Part shown: piece by piece, positions 1 to 11,127 of the stretch
Numbering within the stretch: the stretch's first letter is position 1
Layout of the letters: each line of letters starts with the position of its first letter
Assembly: GCF_001499855.1 (NCBI RefSeq)
Contig: NZ_LQIK01000030.1
Coordinates: 1-64,000, forward strand
DNA length: 64,000 nucleotides
Source of the DNA: Mycobacterium sp. GA-0227b
GTDB taxonomy: Bacteria > Actinomycetota > Actinomycetes > Mycobacteriales > Mycobacteriaceae
Reading direction: 5' to 3'
Made by a program: the position numbers and the translations under genes
The notes under the pieces: generated by a model
What the model saw: the letters and a program-made list of their open reading frames with translations, nothing else
What the model was told of the DNA's origin: nothing
Databases searched by the model: none

Positions 1-763
1 GCTGCTGGGGGTAGCGAGCGGCTTCTGGGCGCGGGGGCGGCGCATCGGCGCGGCCGGGGGCCGGTTCGGCGCGGCCGGCGGGGGTGAGCGGTCGGCTCGG
101 CGACCCGCTGCGCCGGGCCAGCGCAGCCTGGCTGGTCTGGCTCGCCATGGCCTGCGGAGTCGGCGGCAGCACCCGCAGCAGGTCGTTGAACTGACGCACG
201 GTGCGCAACCCCTCGTCCCACTGTGCCCGCGTACTGGTGACCGGCATGGACACCAGCGTCCAGTGCTCTTCGTTCCACATGATCTCGGCGCAGTCCGGGG
301 CGGTGTGGGCGAACGTCACCATCCGCCGGTCGCACGCGCGCCGCGCGGCGTCGAGGTTGGTGGAGTAGACCATCCGCGGGCCGATCGCGCCGAGCAGCCA
401 GATGTCGTTCTCCCGCGGCTCTTTGATGCCCTTGAGCCGCAGGTCCACGACGACGTTGGTGCCGACCTTGCGGTGCAGCGCGATCACCGTCGCGACGTCC
501 TCGAGGTCGAAGATGAACACCGCCTCGCCGCGGATCTGGCCCAGCACGACATTCTTGGCGGTGACGTCGCCGACGGTCGACATCACGCCACGCTTCCAGC
601 GCCTGACGATGTCGTGCGATTCGTGCTCGTAGTCGAAGCCGTGCGACTTCGCCCAGGACTTGCGCCGGCGTCCCAGCCCGCGTCGACGGTCGACGTCGAC
701 GTACAACAGCACCGCCGCACCCACGAAGCAGAGTGCGGACAGCGTGAACCAAAGCGGAACCAT
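1..763 (-). CDS. ttfA: TtfA-like trehalose monomycolate transport factor, 3' end cut by window
   Basis: The 254 visible residues match Rv0383c/TtfA, an inner-membrane partner of the mycolate transporter MmpL3 in trehalose monomycolate export (family knowledge). The start ATG at 763 is followed by one N-terminal membrane helix (about residues 3-22, MVPLWFTLSALCF onwards) and then a basic RRRGLGRRRK stretch that fits the cytosolic side. The soluble domain follows and becomes Pro/Ala/Arg-rich and disordered near the window edge. The C-terminus lies outside the window. Orientation and position next to clpB match the Rv0383c-Rv0384c order in M. tuberculosis, although here a fadD gene lies between them. 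Confidence 0.8.
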   Translation of the reverse strand, partial: MVPLWFTLSALCFVGAAVLLYVDVDRRRGLGRRRKSWAKSHGFDYEHESHDIVRRWKRGVMSTVGDVTAKNVVLGQIRGEAVFIFDLEDVATVIALHRKVGTNVVVDLRLKGIKEPRENDIWLLGAIGPRMVYSTNLDAARRACDRRMVTFAHTAPDCAEIMWNEEHWTLVSMPVTSTRAQWDEGLRTVRQFNDLLRVLPPTPQAMASQTSQAALARRSGSPSRPLTPAGRAEPAPGRADAPPPRPEAARYPQQ

Positions 764-877
764 TGCGCCCTAGCCTACTTGCAGGTAGTCCGTAAACCCG
801 AACTCAACCAGATCACAGCCCCATCACATAGCGTGAAGCCGCTGCCTGCACGCGTGATCCACAACGGAGGAGGTCGG

Positions 878-2528
878 ATGGGTGATGTGGTGACCGGCAT
901 TCGGCAGAAGCTGCGGCACGTGTCCGAGGCGGGGCGCGCCGTCAGGCGACTCGTCGAGACCGGCGTCATCGACATCAAGGACCTGAATTCGACGGTTAAG
1001 GGCGCCAAGCTCGCCCGGGTCTACGGGCCCCAGGCGACGATGGCGATCCTGGGTGGGCGCAGGTATGCGACCTTGCCGGCCATCGTCGACGAGCGCGGAA
1101 CATTGACGTACAAGCAGGTAGACGATCAATCGTGGGCGTTGGCGCGTGGCCTGCAGGGGCTCGGCGTTTCGGCGGGCTCTGTCGTCGGCGTGCTGTGCCG
1201 CGACCACCGTGGGCTGGTGATCACCATGGCCGCATGCGGCAAGCTCGGCGCCCGCATGGTCCTGATGAACACCGGTTTCGCCAAGCCGCAGTTCGCGCAG
1301 GTCTGCGAACGCGAAAACGTCGGCGTCATGTTGCACGACAGCGAGTTCCTCGATCTGCTCGACGCGCTGCCCACCGACCTGCCGCGCGTGCTGGTCTGGG
1401 TGGACGACGGCGCCGAGCTGCCTTCGCGCGCAGACCCTCGACGACATCGTCGCGACGAACTCCGCCGAGCCGCTGCCTCCACCCGCCAAAGCCGGTAGTT
1501 CGGTCATCCTCACCAGCGGCACGACCGGTCTACCCAAGGGCGCGCCCCGTGAATCGGTCAATCCGCTTGCCACCGCGCAGATCATCGACCGAATACCGTT
1601 CCCGCGCAGAGGCACCATGGTCATTGTCTCGCCGATCTTCCACAGCACAGGTTGGGCCACCTACACCGTCGGCGCCGCATTGGGCAACAAAGTGGTGACG
1701 TCCAGGCGATTCAAGCCGGAGGCCACGTTGAAGCTCATCGCCGACCACAAGGCCGACATGTTGGTCGCGGTACCGACGATGCTGCACAGGATGGTCGAGC
1801 TCGCGCCCGATGTCATCGCCCGGTACGACACCTCGTCGTTGAAGGTGATCCTGATCGCCGGCTCGGCACTGAGCCCCGACCTGTCCGCTCGGATCCAGGA
1901 CACCTTCGGCGATGTTCTGTACAACATGTACGGCTCCACCGAATGCGCCATCGCCACCGTCGCCACCCCGGACGAGCTTCGTGCCGCGCCCGGCACCGCG
2001 GGCCGCGCCCCGGTGACATGCGAGGTGGTGCTGTATGACGAACACGATCAACGCGTCGCAGGTGCGAACCGTCGCGGCCGGATCTTCATCCGCAACGGCG
2101 CACCGTTCGCCGGATACACCGACGGTCGGAACAAGCAAATCCTCGACGGCTACATGTCCAGCGGCGACATGGGGCACTTCGACGCGAACGGGCTGCTGTT
2201 CGTCGACGGCCGCGACGACGACATGATCGTGTCCGGCGGCGAGAACGTCTTCCCGCAAGAAGTGGAGAATCTGCTCGAGGAGCGCCCCGACGTCGCCGAA
2301 GTGGCGGTGGTCGGTGTCGACGACGTTGAGTTCGGAAAGCGGTTGCGCGCCTTCATCGTTTCCGAGCCGGGCGCGGCGCGGGACGCGGCGGAGATCAAGC
2401 AGTACGTGAAGGACAACCTGGCTCGGCACAAGGTCCCTCGCGACGTGGTGTTCGTCGACGAGTTACCCCGGAACGCCACCGGAAAGCTGCTGCGCCGAGT
2501 CCTGGTCGAAATGGACGTCACGACCTGA
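878..2528 (+). pseudogene. fadD2: FadD2-type long-chain fatty acyl-CoA ligase, single frameshift
   Basis: This is an AMP-forming acyl-CoA synthetase closest in my reading to FadD2 (Rv0270). It opens at ATG 878 behind a strong GGAGGAGG ribosome site at 866-873. The first part runs in one frame to about 1425. From about 1430 the homologous protein continues one frame on, with the AMP-binding motif LTSGTTGLPKG (about 1508-1540), YNMYGSTE (about 1921-1944), the hinge GRDDDMIVSGGENVFP and the C-terminal lysine motif PRNATGKLL. The total length of 1651 bases is 3n+1, so one extra base near the CGCGCGC run at 1427-1433 explains it. It is either a real inactivating insertion or a sequencing error; the rest looks intact and would give about 549 residues. 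Confidence 0.8.
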
Positions 2529-2554
2529 CCCGCGGACCGGACGGCCGCGGGTCA
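2526..2554. terminator. Stem-loop between convergent fadD2 and clpB
   Basis: Perfect 10-bp inverted repeat TGACCCGCGG (2526-2535) / CCGCGGGTCA (2545-2554) with a 9-base loop. It starts at the fadD2 stop codon and sits 15 bases beyond the clpB stop. There is no U-tract on either side, as is common for mycobacterial I-shaped terminators, so function is inferred from position and symmetry. Confidence 0.5.
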
Positions 2555-2568
2555 GCTCGTGTATCGAC

Positions 2569-5115
<2,547 letters not shown>

Positions 5116-5190
5116 GACACGGTGCCTTTCTTGGTTCGTGAGCTACGCGAGCTACCGGAAATGCTTGTCGCATGGTTCAACGTCGTCAAT

Positions 5191-5211
5191 CTTGAGTCTG
5201 TTCCGCTCAAG
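5191..5211. promoter_or_regulatory. HAIR operator of clpB (HspR site)
   Basis: CTTGAGT-N7-GCTCAAG at 5191-5211 matches the HspR inverted repeat consensus CTTGAGT-N7-ACTCAAG at 13 of 14 arm bases. HspR is encoded at 10741-11127. The site sits upstream of clpB, where HspR is known to act in mycobacteria and streptomycetes. Confidence 0.88.
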
Positions 5212-5313
5212 TCTAGCCAATTTCGTCGCTTCCAAACATCGCCGCCTGGCGCATATCGCAACACGCCGCTCAGGTGTCACAGCTTTCACACCTGTATCGG
5301 CGACGCTTGAGTC

Positions 5314-5727
5314 ATGCGTCGACTCGCCGCCATGCTCGCGGCCGTCGCGGTGGGCGTGTCCGTTTCGTCTCTGCTGATCGTCCCTGCGCGCGCGGCCGGC
5401 GATGCAGACCAGGTCCGCGCCGTCCTCGCCGGGATGAACGGCTCGTACAACCGCTCGGATTTCACGTCGTTCGCCGCGCACGTCTGCGCCGCCATGCGTC
5501 ATGCCGACGGCTTCGAGACAGAGTGGTACGCGAGCCGGCGGGCCGACGGCCCCACCCGGATCTCGGTCAACTCGGTGACGGTCGCCGGCCACCCCGCGGT
5601 CACGGCCGTCGCGACCGTCCGGTTCGCCGCCGAGAACCACTCCAGCGCCAAGACCTTCGACATCGACTTCGTGCGCGAGGCCGGCGAGTGGAAGGCCTGC
5701 CACTACCACCCGACCCAAGCCGCATAG
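5314..5727 (+). CDS. Small exported protein, NTF2/DUF4878-like fold suspected
   Basis: A 137-residue protein with a clear signal peptide (residues 1-27, hydrophobic core AAMLAAVAVGVSVSSLLIV, likely cleavage after ARA). The mature part (DADQVRAVLAGMNGSYNRSDFTSF...) has the helix-then-sheet pattern of small NTF2/DUF4878-like extracytoplasmic domains and ends VREAGEWKACHYHP. Cys 61 and Cys 130 (approximate numbering) could form a disulfide. No catalytic residues are evident and the function is unknown. The stop codon overlaps the GTG of the next gene (TAGTG), so the two are translationally coupled. It is divergent from clpB, with the HAIR site in the shared upstream region. Confidence 0.7.
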   Translation: MRRLAAMLAAVAVGVSVSSLLIVPARAAGDADQVRAVLAGMNGSYNRSDFTSFAAHVCAAMRHADGFETEWYASRRADGPTRISVNSVTVAGHPAVTAVATVRFAAENHSSAKTFDIDFVREAGEWKACHYHPTQAA

Positions 5728-6377
5728 TGCTCACCGAACTCGTTCCCCTGGCGCTGGTGATCGCGCTGTCGCCGCTGTCGATCATTCCGGCGGTGCTCGT
5801 GCTGCACACGCCGCAGCCACGCCCGACCGGCCTGGCCTTCCTCGCGGGCTGGCTGATCGGATTGAGCGTGCTGACCGTCGTTTTCCTGCAGGTGTCCACC
5901 CTGCTGGGCGGCCGGGAGGAGAGGCCGCCGGGATGGGCGTCGTGGCTGCGCATCGTGGTCGGCGCGGCGCTGATCGTGTTCGGCCTCTACCGCTGGTTCA
6001 CCCGGAGGACGTCGGCGCACACGCCGCGCTGGATGCAGAGCCTGAGCAAGCTGACCCCGATGCGTGCCGGCGGTGCCGCGATGGCGCTGACCGTCGTCAA
6101 CCCGAAGGTGTTGTTCATCTGTGCCGCATCAGGTCTCGCGATCGGTACCGCGGGCGGCGGCCCGCGTGACGACTGGGTGGGAGTCACGTGGTTCGTCGTC
6201 GTCGCGGGATCCACGGTGGCCGCGCCGATCCTGGCCTACGCGGTGTCCGGTGACCGCCTCGACGGCCCGCTGGCCCGGCTCGCGGACTGGATGGAGCGGC
6301 AGCACGCGGCACTGGTGGCCGGCATCCTGGTGGTGATCGGAATCCTCGTGTTGTACAAGGGAATTCACGGGCTCTGA
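5727..6377 (+). CDS. GAP-family (Sap-like) polytopic membrane protein
   Basis: A 216-residue, roughly six-helix membrane protein resembling the actinobacterial GAP/Sap family (LysE-related topology), where members have been linked to export of glycopeptidolipid-type lipids or small solutes. The N-terminus ELVPLALVIALSPLSIIPAVLVL and the internal VVNPKVLF, with a helix-breaking Asn-Pro, are family-like. The start GTG at 5727 overlaps the preceding stop by one base. The substrate is not predictable. A TetR gene converges at 6379, one base after the stop. Confidence 0.7.
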   Translation: MLTELVPLALVIALSPLSIIPAVLVLHTPQPRPTGLAFLAGWLIGLSVLTVVFLQVSTLLGGREERPPGWASWLRIVVGAALIVFGLYRWFTRRTSAHTPRWMQSLSKLTPMRAGGAAMALTVVNPKVLFICAASGLAIGTAGGGPRDDWVGVTWFVVVAGSTVAAPILAYAVSGDRLDGPLARLADWMERQHAALVAGILVVIGILVLYKGIHGL

Positions 6378-6378
6378 G

Positions 6379-7038
6379 TCAGCGCTGCACGGCTTGGGCT
6401 GTGGTTCCGGGCTCCGGCAGCCCGAGTTCGGCCGCATCTGCGGTCAGGTACCGCGTCACCGTCGGCGCGAGCAACCGCACCAGATCGTCATCCGGCAGCG
6501 ATGCCAACGGCTCGATCTCTATGACGAAGCGCAGCACCGCGGTCCCGACGAGTTGACTCGCGGCCAACAGCGCGCGCAACCTGGCCTGCGGCCCGCCGCC
6601 GAGCCGCCCGGACACCGCGGTCAAAACGTAGTTCTGCATGAACCCGCGGAAAGCCTCGTGGGCATCGGCGTTCGACGTGGCCGACTGCAGCATCGCCACC
6701 ATGGTCGGACCCGATTCGGGCGACTGCCAGATGTGCAGATACGTACGCACCAGCCGGGTGCCGATGTCCGGGTCCTCGTCCGGTCCGCCGGCGACGGCCG
6801 CCGCCAGCACCTCCGGGTCGACTATCAGGCTCAGCGACTCCCGGAACAGGTCGGCCTTGGAGCCGAACAGGTACAGCACCATCGACGGATCGACGTGCGC
6901 ATCGCGGGCGATCGCCCGAAGGGTCGTCCTCTCGTACCCCTCGGCGCCGAACCGCTTGCGCGCGGCCGCCAGCACCGCGTCGCGCGACACCGGTTCACCC
7001 AGGCGGCGTCCGCGGCGCGTTTTCGCTGGTGATGCCAT
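6379..7038 (-). CDS. TetR-family transcriptional regulator
   Basis: A 219-residue TetR regulator. The N-terminal helix-turn-helix (about residues 18-64) reads AARKRFGAEGYERTTLRAIA then DAHVDPSMVLYLFGSKADLF, followed by an all-helical ligand-binding domain of the TetR_C_17-like kind. It is transcribed away from the membrane protein gene at 7137, and a 7-bp perfect inverted repeat lies between them at 7053-7072. It therefore most likely represses itself and that transporter-like gene. The inducer is unknown. Confidence 0.88.
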   Translation of the reverse strand: MASPAKTRRGRRLGEPVSRDAVLAAARKRFGAEGYERTTLRAIARDAHVDPSMVLYLFGSKADLFRESLSLIVDPEVLAAAVAGGPDEDPDIGTRLVRTYLHIWQSPESGPTMVAMLQSATSNADAHEAFRGFMQNYVLTAVSGRLGGGPQARLRALLAASQLVGTAVLRFVIEIEPLASLPDDDLVRLLAPTVTRYLTADAAELGLPEPGTTAQAVQR

Positions 7039-7052
7039 GTCGCCAGGCTAAC

Positions 7053-7072
7053 ATTTCAATATGTGTTGAAAT
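7053..7072. promoter_or_regulatory. Candidate TetR operator in the 7038/7137 divergon
   Basis: ATTTCAA-N6-TTGAAAT is a perfect inverted repeat at 7053-7072, centred 25 bases upstream of the TetR start (7038) and 75 bases before the divergent ATG at 7137. AT-rich palindromes in this position are typical TetR autoregulatory sites. Pairing with this regulator is inferred from position. Confidence 0.6.
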
Positions 7073-7136
7073 AGTTACGGTCCGGAGTTACGCTGCCGAT
7101 ACCAGTAATTCAACGACGAATGAAAAGGTGTCGGCC

Positions 7137-8147
7137 ATGACTACCGAAACGGCCGCAAGGCCCAACCACCACGCATCGGGCGGCCACGAGCCGCCGGCCG
7201 CAATCCGGGCGACCGCCGTGGTGGTCGTGCTCACCGTTGTGCTCGCGATCGTCGCGCTCGCTTTCGCGCTGCCCGCCGCACGCACCGCGCCGCACGACGT
7301 GCCGATCGGCGCGGCGGGACCGCAGGCGGCGAGCGGCCAAGTCGCCGCGACGATGGAGCGGCAAGCGCCGGGTGCGTTCGAGTTCACCTACTACCCGGGC
7401 GCAGAGGCGCTGCGCGAGGCGATCCGCAACCGCGACGTCTACGGCGGCATCGCGCTCGGCCCCGACGGGCCGACGCTGATGATCGCCACCGGCGGCAGCC
7501 CGATGATCGCCCAGATGCTGACCCAGATCGGCAACGGCATCGCCCAGAAGACCGGGGCGCAGTTGCAGGTCGAGGACCTTGCGCCGCCGACCGCCGACGA
7601 TCCGCGCGGAGCCGGGCTGGCCGCCTCGGCGCTGCCCATCACGCTGGCCGGTCTGCTGCCCGCGATCGCGCTGCTGTTCGCGCTCAAGCGGGAGGTGTGG
7701 GCCCGGGTCACCGCCGCGGTGGTGTTCGCGGGCGTCGCGGGCGTGTCGATCGCCGGGCTGCTGCGCTGGGTGCTGGGTTCGATCGACGCGAATTTCTGGG
7801 GTGTCACCGGCGCCCTGACGCTCGGCATCCTGGCCACCGGATTGACCCTGCTGGGCCTGGGATCGCTGTTCGGCCGGGTCGGCCTGGCGTTGGGTGCGGT
7901 GACCGCGCTGCTCATCGGCAACCCGCTGTCCGGGTTGAACACCGCCCCCGAACTGCTGCCGAGCGGCTGGGGACAGTTCGGACAGCTGCTGCCGCAGGGC
8001 GCCAACGCCACCCTGCTGCGGTCCGCCGCCTTCTTCGACGGGGCGGGCGCCACCGTGCCGGTCATCGTGCTGACCTGCTGGGCGGCGTTCGGCGCCGCGC
8101 TGATAGTGATCGCGGCGCTTCGGCAGCGAAGGACCAGCTCAGCCTGA
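7137..8147 (+). CDS. ABC-2/YhgE-Pip-like multi-pass membrane protein
   Basis: A 336-residue membrane protein starting at ATG 7137 behind AAAAGGTG. It has one N-terminal helix (about residues 27-49), an extracytoplasmic domain of about 130 residues (ARTAPHDVPIGAAGP to LAPPTADDPRG), then five or six helices near the C-terminus. This matches ABC-2 permease or YhgE/Pip-like proteins, which are often controlled by a divergent TetR gene in mycobacteria. No ATPase subunit is adjacent. It is probably an efflux or envelope component induced when the TetR protein at 6379-7038 is released. Confidence 0.7.
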   Translation: MTTETAARPNHHASGGHEPPAAIRATAVVVVLTVVLAIVALAFALPAARTAPHDVPIGAAGPQAASGQVAATMERQAPGAFEFTYYPGAEALREAIRNRDVYGGIALGPDGPTLMIATGGSPMIAQMLTQIGNGIAQKTGAQLQVEDLAPPTADDPRGAGLAASALPITLAGLLPAIALLFALKREVWARVTAAVVFAGVAGVSIAGLLRWVLGSIDANFWGVTGALTLGILATGLTLLGLGSLFGRVGLALGAVTALLIGNPLSGLNTAPELLPSGWGQFGQLLPQGANATLLRSAAFFDGAGATVPVIVLTCWAAFGAALIVIAALRQRRTSSA

Positions 8148-8165
8148 CACTTACACTGGGGCCGC

Positions 8166-9332
8166 GTGGGACTCGACGACCGTGACGCGCTGCGCACGCT
8201 GCGCGACGCGGTCGATCCCGCGCTCGGCTCCGGTGAGCTGGTTCGCCGCTTCTACACGCACTGGTTCGCCATCGACACCTCGGTGCGTGACCTCTTCCCG
8301 CCGGACATGGAAGCCCAGCGCAACCGGTTCGCCCACGCCGTCACGTGGGTGCTGGGGGAACTCGCCGCCCAGCGGGCGCAGGAGCCGGTGGCGTTCCTCG
8401 CCCAGCTCGGCCGGGATCACCGTAAATACGGTGTGACACAACATCATTACGACAGCATGCAGAACGCGCTGTACAGCAGCTTTCGCAGCCACCTGGCCGA
8501 GGGCTGGGACGACACGCTCGCCGAGGCCGCGCATGACGCCGTGGCACTGATGATCGGGTTGATGCGGGGTGCCGCCGACGCCGAGCAGGGCCCGCCGTTC
8601 TGCGACGGCACGGTGCTCGAGCACATCCGCGCCACCCGCGACGTCTCCGTCGTCCGGCTGCAATTGGACCGCCCGCTGTTCTACCACCCGGGTCAGTACG
8701 TCACGGTGCAGGTTCCGCAGTGGCCGCGCCGGTGGCGCTACCTGAGCCCGTCGATCCCGACCGATCCCGCCGGCGCCATCGAGTTCCACGTCCGCTCGGT
8801 GACCGGCGGCATGGTGAGCACCGCTATCGTCGCCGAGACCAAGCCCGGTGACCGGTGGCGGCTGTCCAACCCGCACGGCGGCCTGCAGATCGACCGCGAC
8901 GGTGGCGACGTGTTGATGGTCGCGGGCAGCACCGGCCTCGCGCCACTGCGGACGCTGATCATGAATCTCACCCGCTGGGGCGTCAACCCGCGAGTGCATC
9001 TGTTCTTCGGCGGCCGCTTCCCATGCGACCTCTACGACCTGCCCACCCTGTGGCAGATCGCTTCGCAGAACCCGTGGCTGTCGGTCACCCCGGTGTCGGA
9101 GTTCAACGTCGACCCGCCGTGGGCGAGCGACTATCCCGATGTGCAGCCACCGCGCGGCCTGCACGTGCGGCAGACCGGAACGCTGGCCGACGTGGTGACC
9201 CGCTACGGCAACTGGGGTGATCGGCAGATCCTGATCTGCGGTGGACCGGACATGGTGACGGCGACGAAGGCCGCGTTGATCGCCAAAGGGGCACCGGCCC
9301 AACGGATTCAACACGATCCGCTGGTCTCCTGA
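8166..9332 (+). CDS. Type II flavohaemoglobin-like oxidoreductase (Rv0385 family)
   Basis: A 388-residue fusion starting at GTG 8166. An N-terminal globin domain (about 1-140) has helix-F region QLGRDHRKYGV carrying the likely proximal histidine. A ferredoxin-reductase-type FAD domain (PLFYHPGQYVTVQVP, RYLSPS) and an NAD(P)-binding domain (AGSTGLAPLRTL, ICGGPDMV) follow. This matches Rv0385, the mycobacterial type II flavohaemoglobin whose FAD motif differs from classical NO dioxygenases and for which D-lactate-linked electron transfer has been reported. The likely role is redox or lactate metabolism and membrane protection under low oxygen. It is in the clpB neighbourhood, as in M. tuberculosis. 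Confidence 0.87.
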   Translation: MGLDDRDALRTLRDAVDPALGSGELVRRFYTHWFAIDTSVRDLFPPDMEAQRNRFAHAVTWVLGELAAQRAQEPVAFLAQLGRDHRKYGVTQHHYDSMQNALYSSFRSHLAEGWDDTLAEAAHDAVALMIGLMRGAADAEQGPPFCDGTVLEHIRATRDVSVVRLQLDRPLFYHPGQYVTVQVPQWPRRWRYLSPSIPTDPAGAIEFHVRSVTGGMVSTAIVAETKPGDRWRLSNPHGGLQIDRDGGDVLMVAGSTGLAPLRTLIMNLTRWGVNPRVHLFFGGRFPCDLYDLPTLWQIASQNPWLSVTPVSEFNVDPPWASDYPDVQPPRGLHVRQTGTLADVVTRYGNWGDRQILICGGPDMVTATKAALIAKGAPAQRIQHDPLVS

Positions 9333-9336
9333 ACCG

Positions 9337-9783
9337 CTAGCCCCAGTAGGAGAAGCTACATGTCGGCCGTGGTTCGCTCTTGAACGCCAGCAGATTGCCG
9401 TCCATGGTGATGGTGCAGATCAGGCGTGTGTCGCCGCCGTCGGCGGTGACCGAGGATTGCACCTCGTTGTAAACGGGGTACTGCTTCTGCCATGGCAGCG
9501 TCACATTCGTCTCGGTTTGCTCTGGGCCACCGTTGATCTGGTACCGGATGCTCACCGGGCCGGCACCACCTCTCACCTCCATGGTCGCGGTGCCGACCGG
9601 GGGCCCAGCGGGCGTGGCCGCGACCGTTTCCGACGTGGTCGCTGTCGCCGAAGTCGTGGCCTCAGAAGTGGCGGCGTCGGGCTCATCCGCTTTCGGGTTG
9701 CCTTCGGTCGTGCCACATCCGGCCGCCGCGATCGCGACAACAGCGATACCCATGACGGCGCCGACCGCAGTGCGTTTCACCAT
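9337..9783 (-). CDS. MmpS-like lipoprotein
   Basis: About 148 residues with a lipoprotein signal (AIAAAGC, lipobox Cys at about residue 22), a Thr/Ala/Ser-rich linker and a C-terminal beta domain. The features VSIRYQINGGPEQTE, LPWQKQYPV, and paired cysteines in LICTITMDG and PTCSFSYWG are those of the MmpS fold. MmpS proteins accompany MmpL exporters, but no mmpL is nearby, so this is a stand-alone paralogue of unknown partner. The start could be ATG 9783 or GTG 9780. Its 3' end lies four bases from the convergent flavohaemoglobin gene. Confidence 0.7.
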   Translation of the reverse strand: MVKRTAVGAVMGIAVVAIAAAGCGTTEGNPKADEPDAATSEATTSATATTSETVAATPAGPPVGTATMEVRGGAGPVSIRYQINGGPEQTETNVTLPWQKQYPVYNEVQSSVTADGGDTRLICTITMDGNLLAFKSEPRPTCSFSYWG

Positions 9784-9832
9784 TCCTGGATCGTAGCCGG
9801 GTTGAAGTGGCACTGGTCTGTAGCTTCGTGTC

Positions 9833-10735
9833 ATGGCCGACTTCGAAACCGTCACGCTTCGCGATCCGTCGTCCGCGCTGACCGCATCGTTCGTGCCGGC
9901 AGCCGGCATGGTGGGCACCTCGCTGGCCGACGGCGGCGACGAGTTCCTCAGCCAGCGCCGCGGCCTGACCGCCTACGTCAACAACGGAAAGACGATGGGC
10001 ATCCCGATCCTGTACCCGTGGGCGAACCGGTTGAGCGCCAACACCTACGAGGTCGACGGCACCGTCGTCAGCCTGACCCCCGGCACCGGGGGCGTCCGGA
10101 CCGACGAGCACGGAGCACCGATCCACGGCGTACTCGCCGCCTATCCCGGCTGGCGAGTCAGCGCGCAAACGAACAACAGCCTGACCGCGGTGCTCGATTA
10201 CGGTGGCGACCCGCAACTGCTCGCGGCGTTTCCGTTCCCGCACCTGCTGACACAACACGTGACTCTCGACGACCGGACACTCGCCATCGAGACCACCGTC
10301 GCGCCCACCACGTCGGCGCCCGTGCCGCTGTGTTTCGGCTACCACCCGTACCTGAGAATCCCCGGCGTGCCGCGCGAGGAATGGGCGCTCAACACCCCGA
10401 CGATGCGCCACCTGCCAGTGGACGACAACGGCATTCCGACCGGAGCTCAGGAACCGTGGCCGGCCAGGACCGAGCAGTTGAAGATCACTGCATACGACGA
10501 CGGCTTCGACCGGGTGCCCGAGGGCGCGGTGTTCACGCTCACCGGCGGTGACCGCCGCATCGATGTGACGTTCGAAAGCGGCTATCCCGCAGCACAACTC
10601 TTCGCGCCCACCAACGACGACCTGATCGCCATCGAGCCGATGGCCGCCCCGACCGACGCGCTGCGGCGGGGCGGCTACCGAAAAGCGGCCCCCGGCAAGC
10701 CGGAGACCGCTCGATTCTCGATCAGGATCAGTTGA
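9833..10735 (+). CDS. Aldose 1-epimerase family protein
   Basis: A 300-residue galactose-mutarotase-like protein. Catalytic landmarks are visible: the sugar-binding Arg in YPWANRL, a histidine in PIHGVL, the catalytic His in CFGYHPYL and the catalytic Glu in IAIEPMAAPTDAL. It interconverts alpha and beta anomers of aldoses or phosphosugars; the exact sugar cannot be read from sequence. It is a cytosolic single gene that converges on hspR, with five bases between the stops. Confidence 0.87.
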   Translation: MADFETVTLRDPSSALTASFVPAAGMVGTSLADGGDEFLSQRRGLTAYVNNGKTMGIPILYPWANRLSANTYEVDGTVVSLTPGTGGVRTDEHGAPIHGVLAAYPGWRVSAQTNNSLTAVLDYGGDPQLLAAFPFPHLLTQHVTLDDRTLAIETTVAPTTSAPVPLCFGYHPYLRIPGVPREEWALNTPTMRHLPVDDNGIPTGAQEPWPARTEQLKITAYDDGFDRVPEGAVFTLTGGDRRIDVTFESGYPAAQLFAPTNDDLIAIEPMAAPTDALRRGGYRKAAPGKPETARFSIRIS

Positions 10736-10740
10736 GGTTG

Positions 10741-11127
10741 TCAATCCGCCTGACGTCGCCGCCGAGCGGCTCCGGGCTGCCAGACGACCAGAGCCGTGCT
10801 CTTCTGGCGTGGCTGCGCGCGCAGCGCCTCGACTTCCTCGCTCAGCTCCCGCACCCGGGCCTGCAACGCCTCGACCTGGTTGGTCAGCTCGATGATGCGC
10901 TTGATGCCGGCGAGGTTGACGCCTTCGTCCTGGCTCAACCGCTGGACCTCGCGGAGCAACTCGACATCGTGCTGTGAGTAACGCCTGCCGCCACCCGAGG
11001 TGCGTTGCGGGCGCACCAGGCCGAGCCGGTCATAGGTGCGCAGGGTCTGCGCGTGCATGCCCGCCAACTCGGCGGCGACGGAGATCAGGAAGGTGCGGGC
11101 CTCCTCCTTCGACCGTTTCGTGGCCAT
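10741..11127 (-). CDS. hspR: HspR heat-shock repressor (MerR family)
   Basis: A 128-residue MerR-type repressor starting MATKRSKEEART at ATG 11127. The helix-turn-helix with wing (FLISVAAELAGMHAQTLRTY, then GGGRRYS) is followed by a coiled-coil dimerisation segment (LTNQVEALQARVRELSEEV). It is the last gene of dnaK-grpE-dnaJ1-hspR, and its ATG overlaps the dnaJ stop (TGATG). HspR with DnaK as co-repressor binds HAIR sites; such sites are present upstream of dnaK (14856-14876, 14911-14931) and clpB (5191-5211), giving autoregulation. Confidence 0.95.
   Translation of the reverse strand: MATKRSKEEARTFLISVAAELAGMHAQTLRTYDRLGLVRPQRTSGGGRRYSQHDVELLREVQRLSQDEGVNLAGIKRIIELTNQVEALQARVRELSEEVEALRAQPRQKSTALVVWQPGAARRRRQAD

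Noticed and set aside
263..877. Rightward open frame upstream of fadD2
   Set aside because: Antisense to ttfA; it is open only because of high GC. The real start is ATG 878 with GGAGGAGG.
5274..5726. N-terminal extension of the GAP-family gene
   Set aside because: Arg-rich sequence overlapping the exported protein in another frame; GTG 5727 gives the proper membrane N-terminus.
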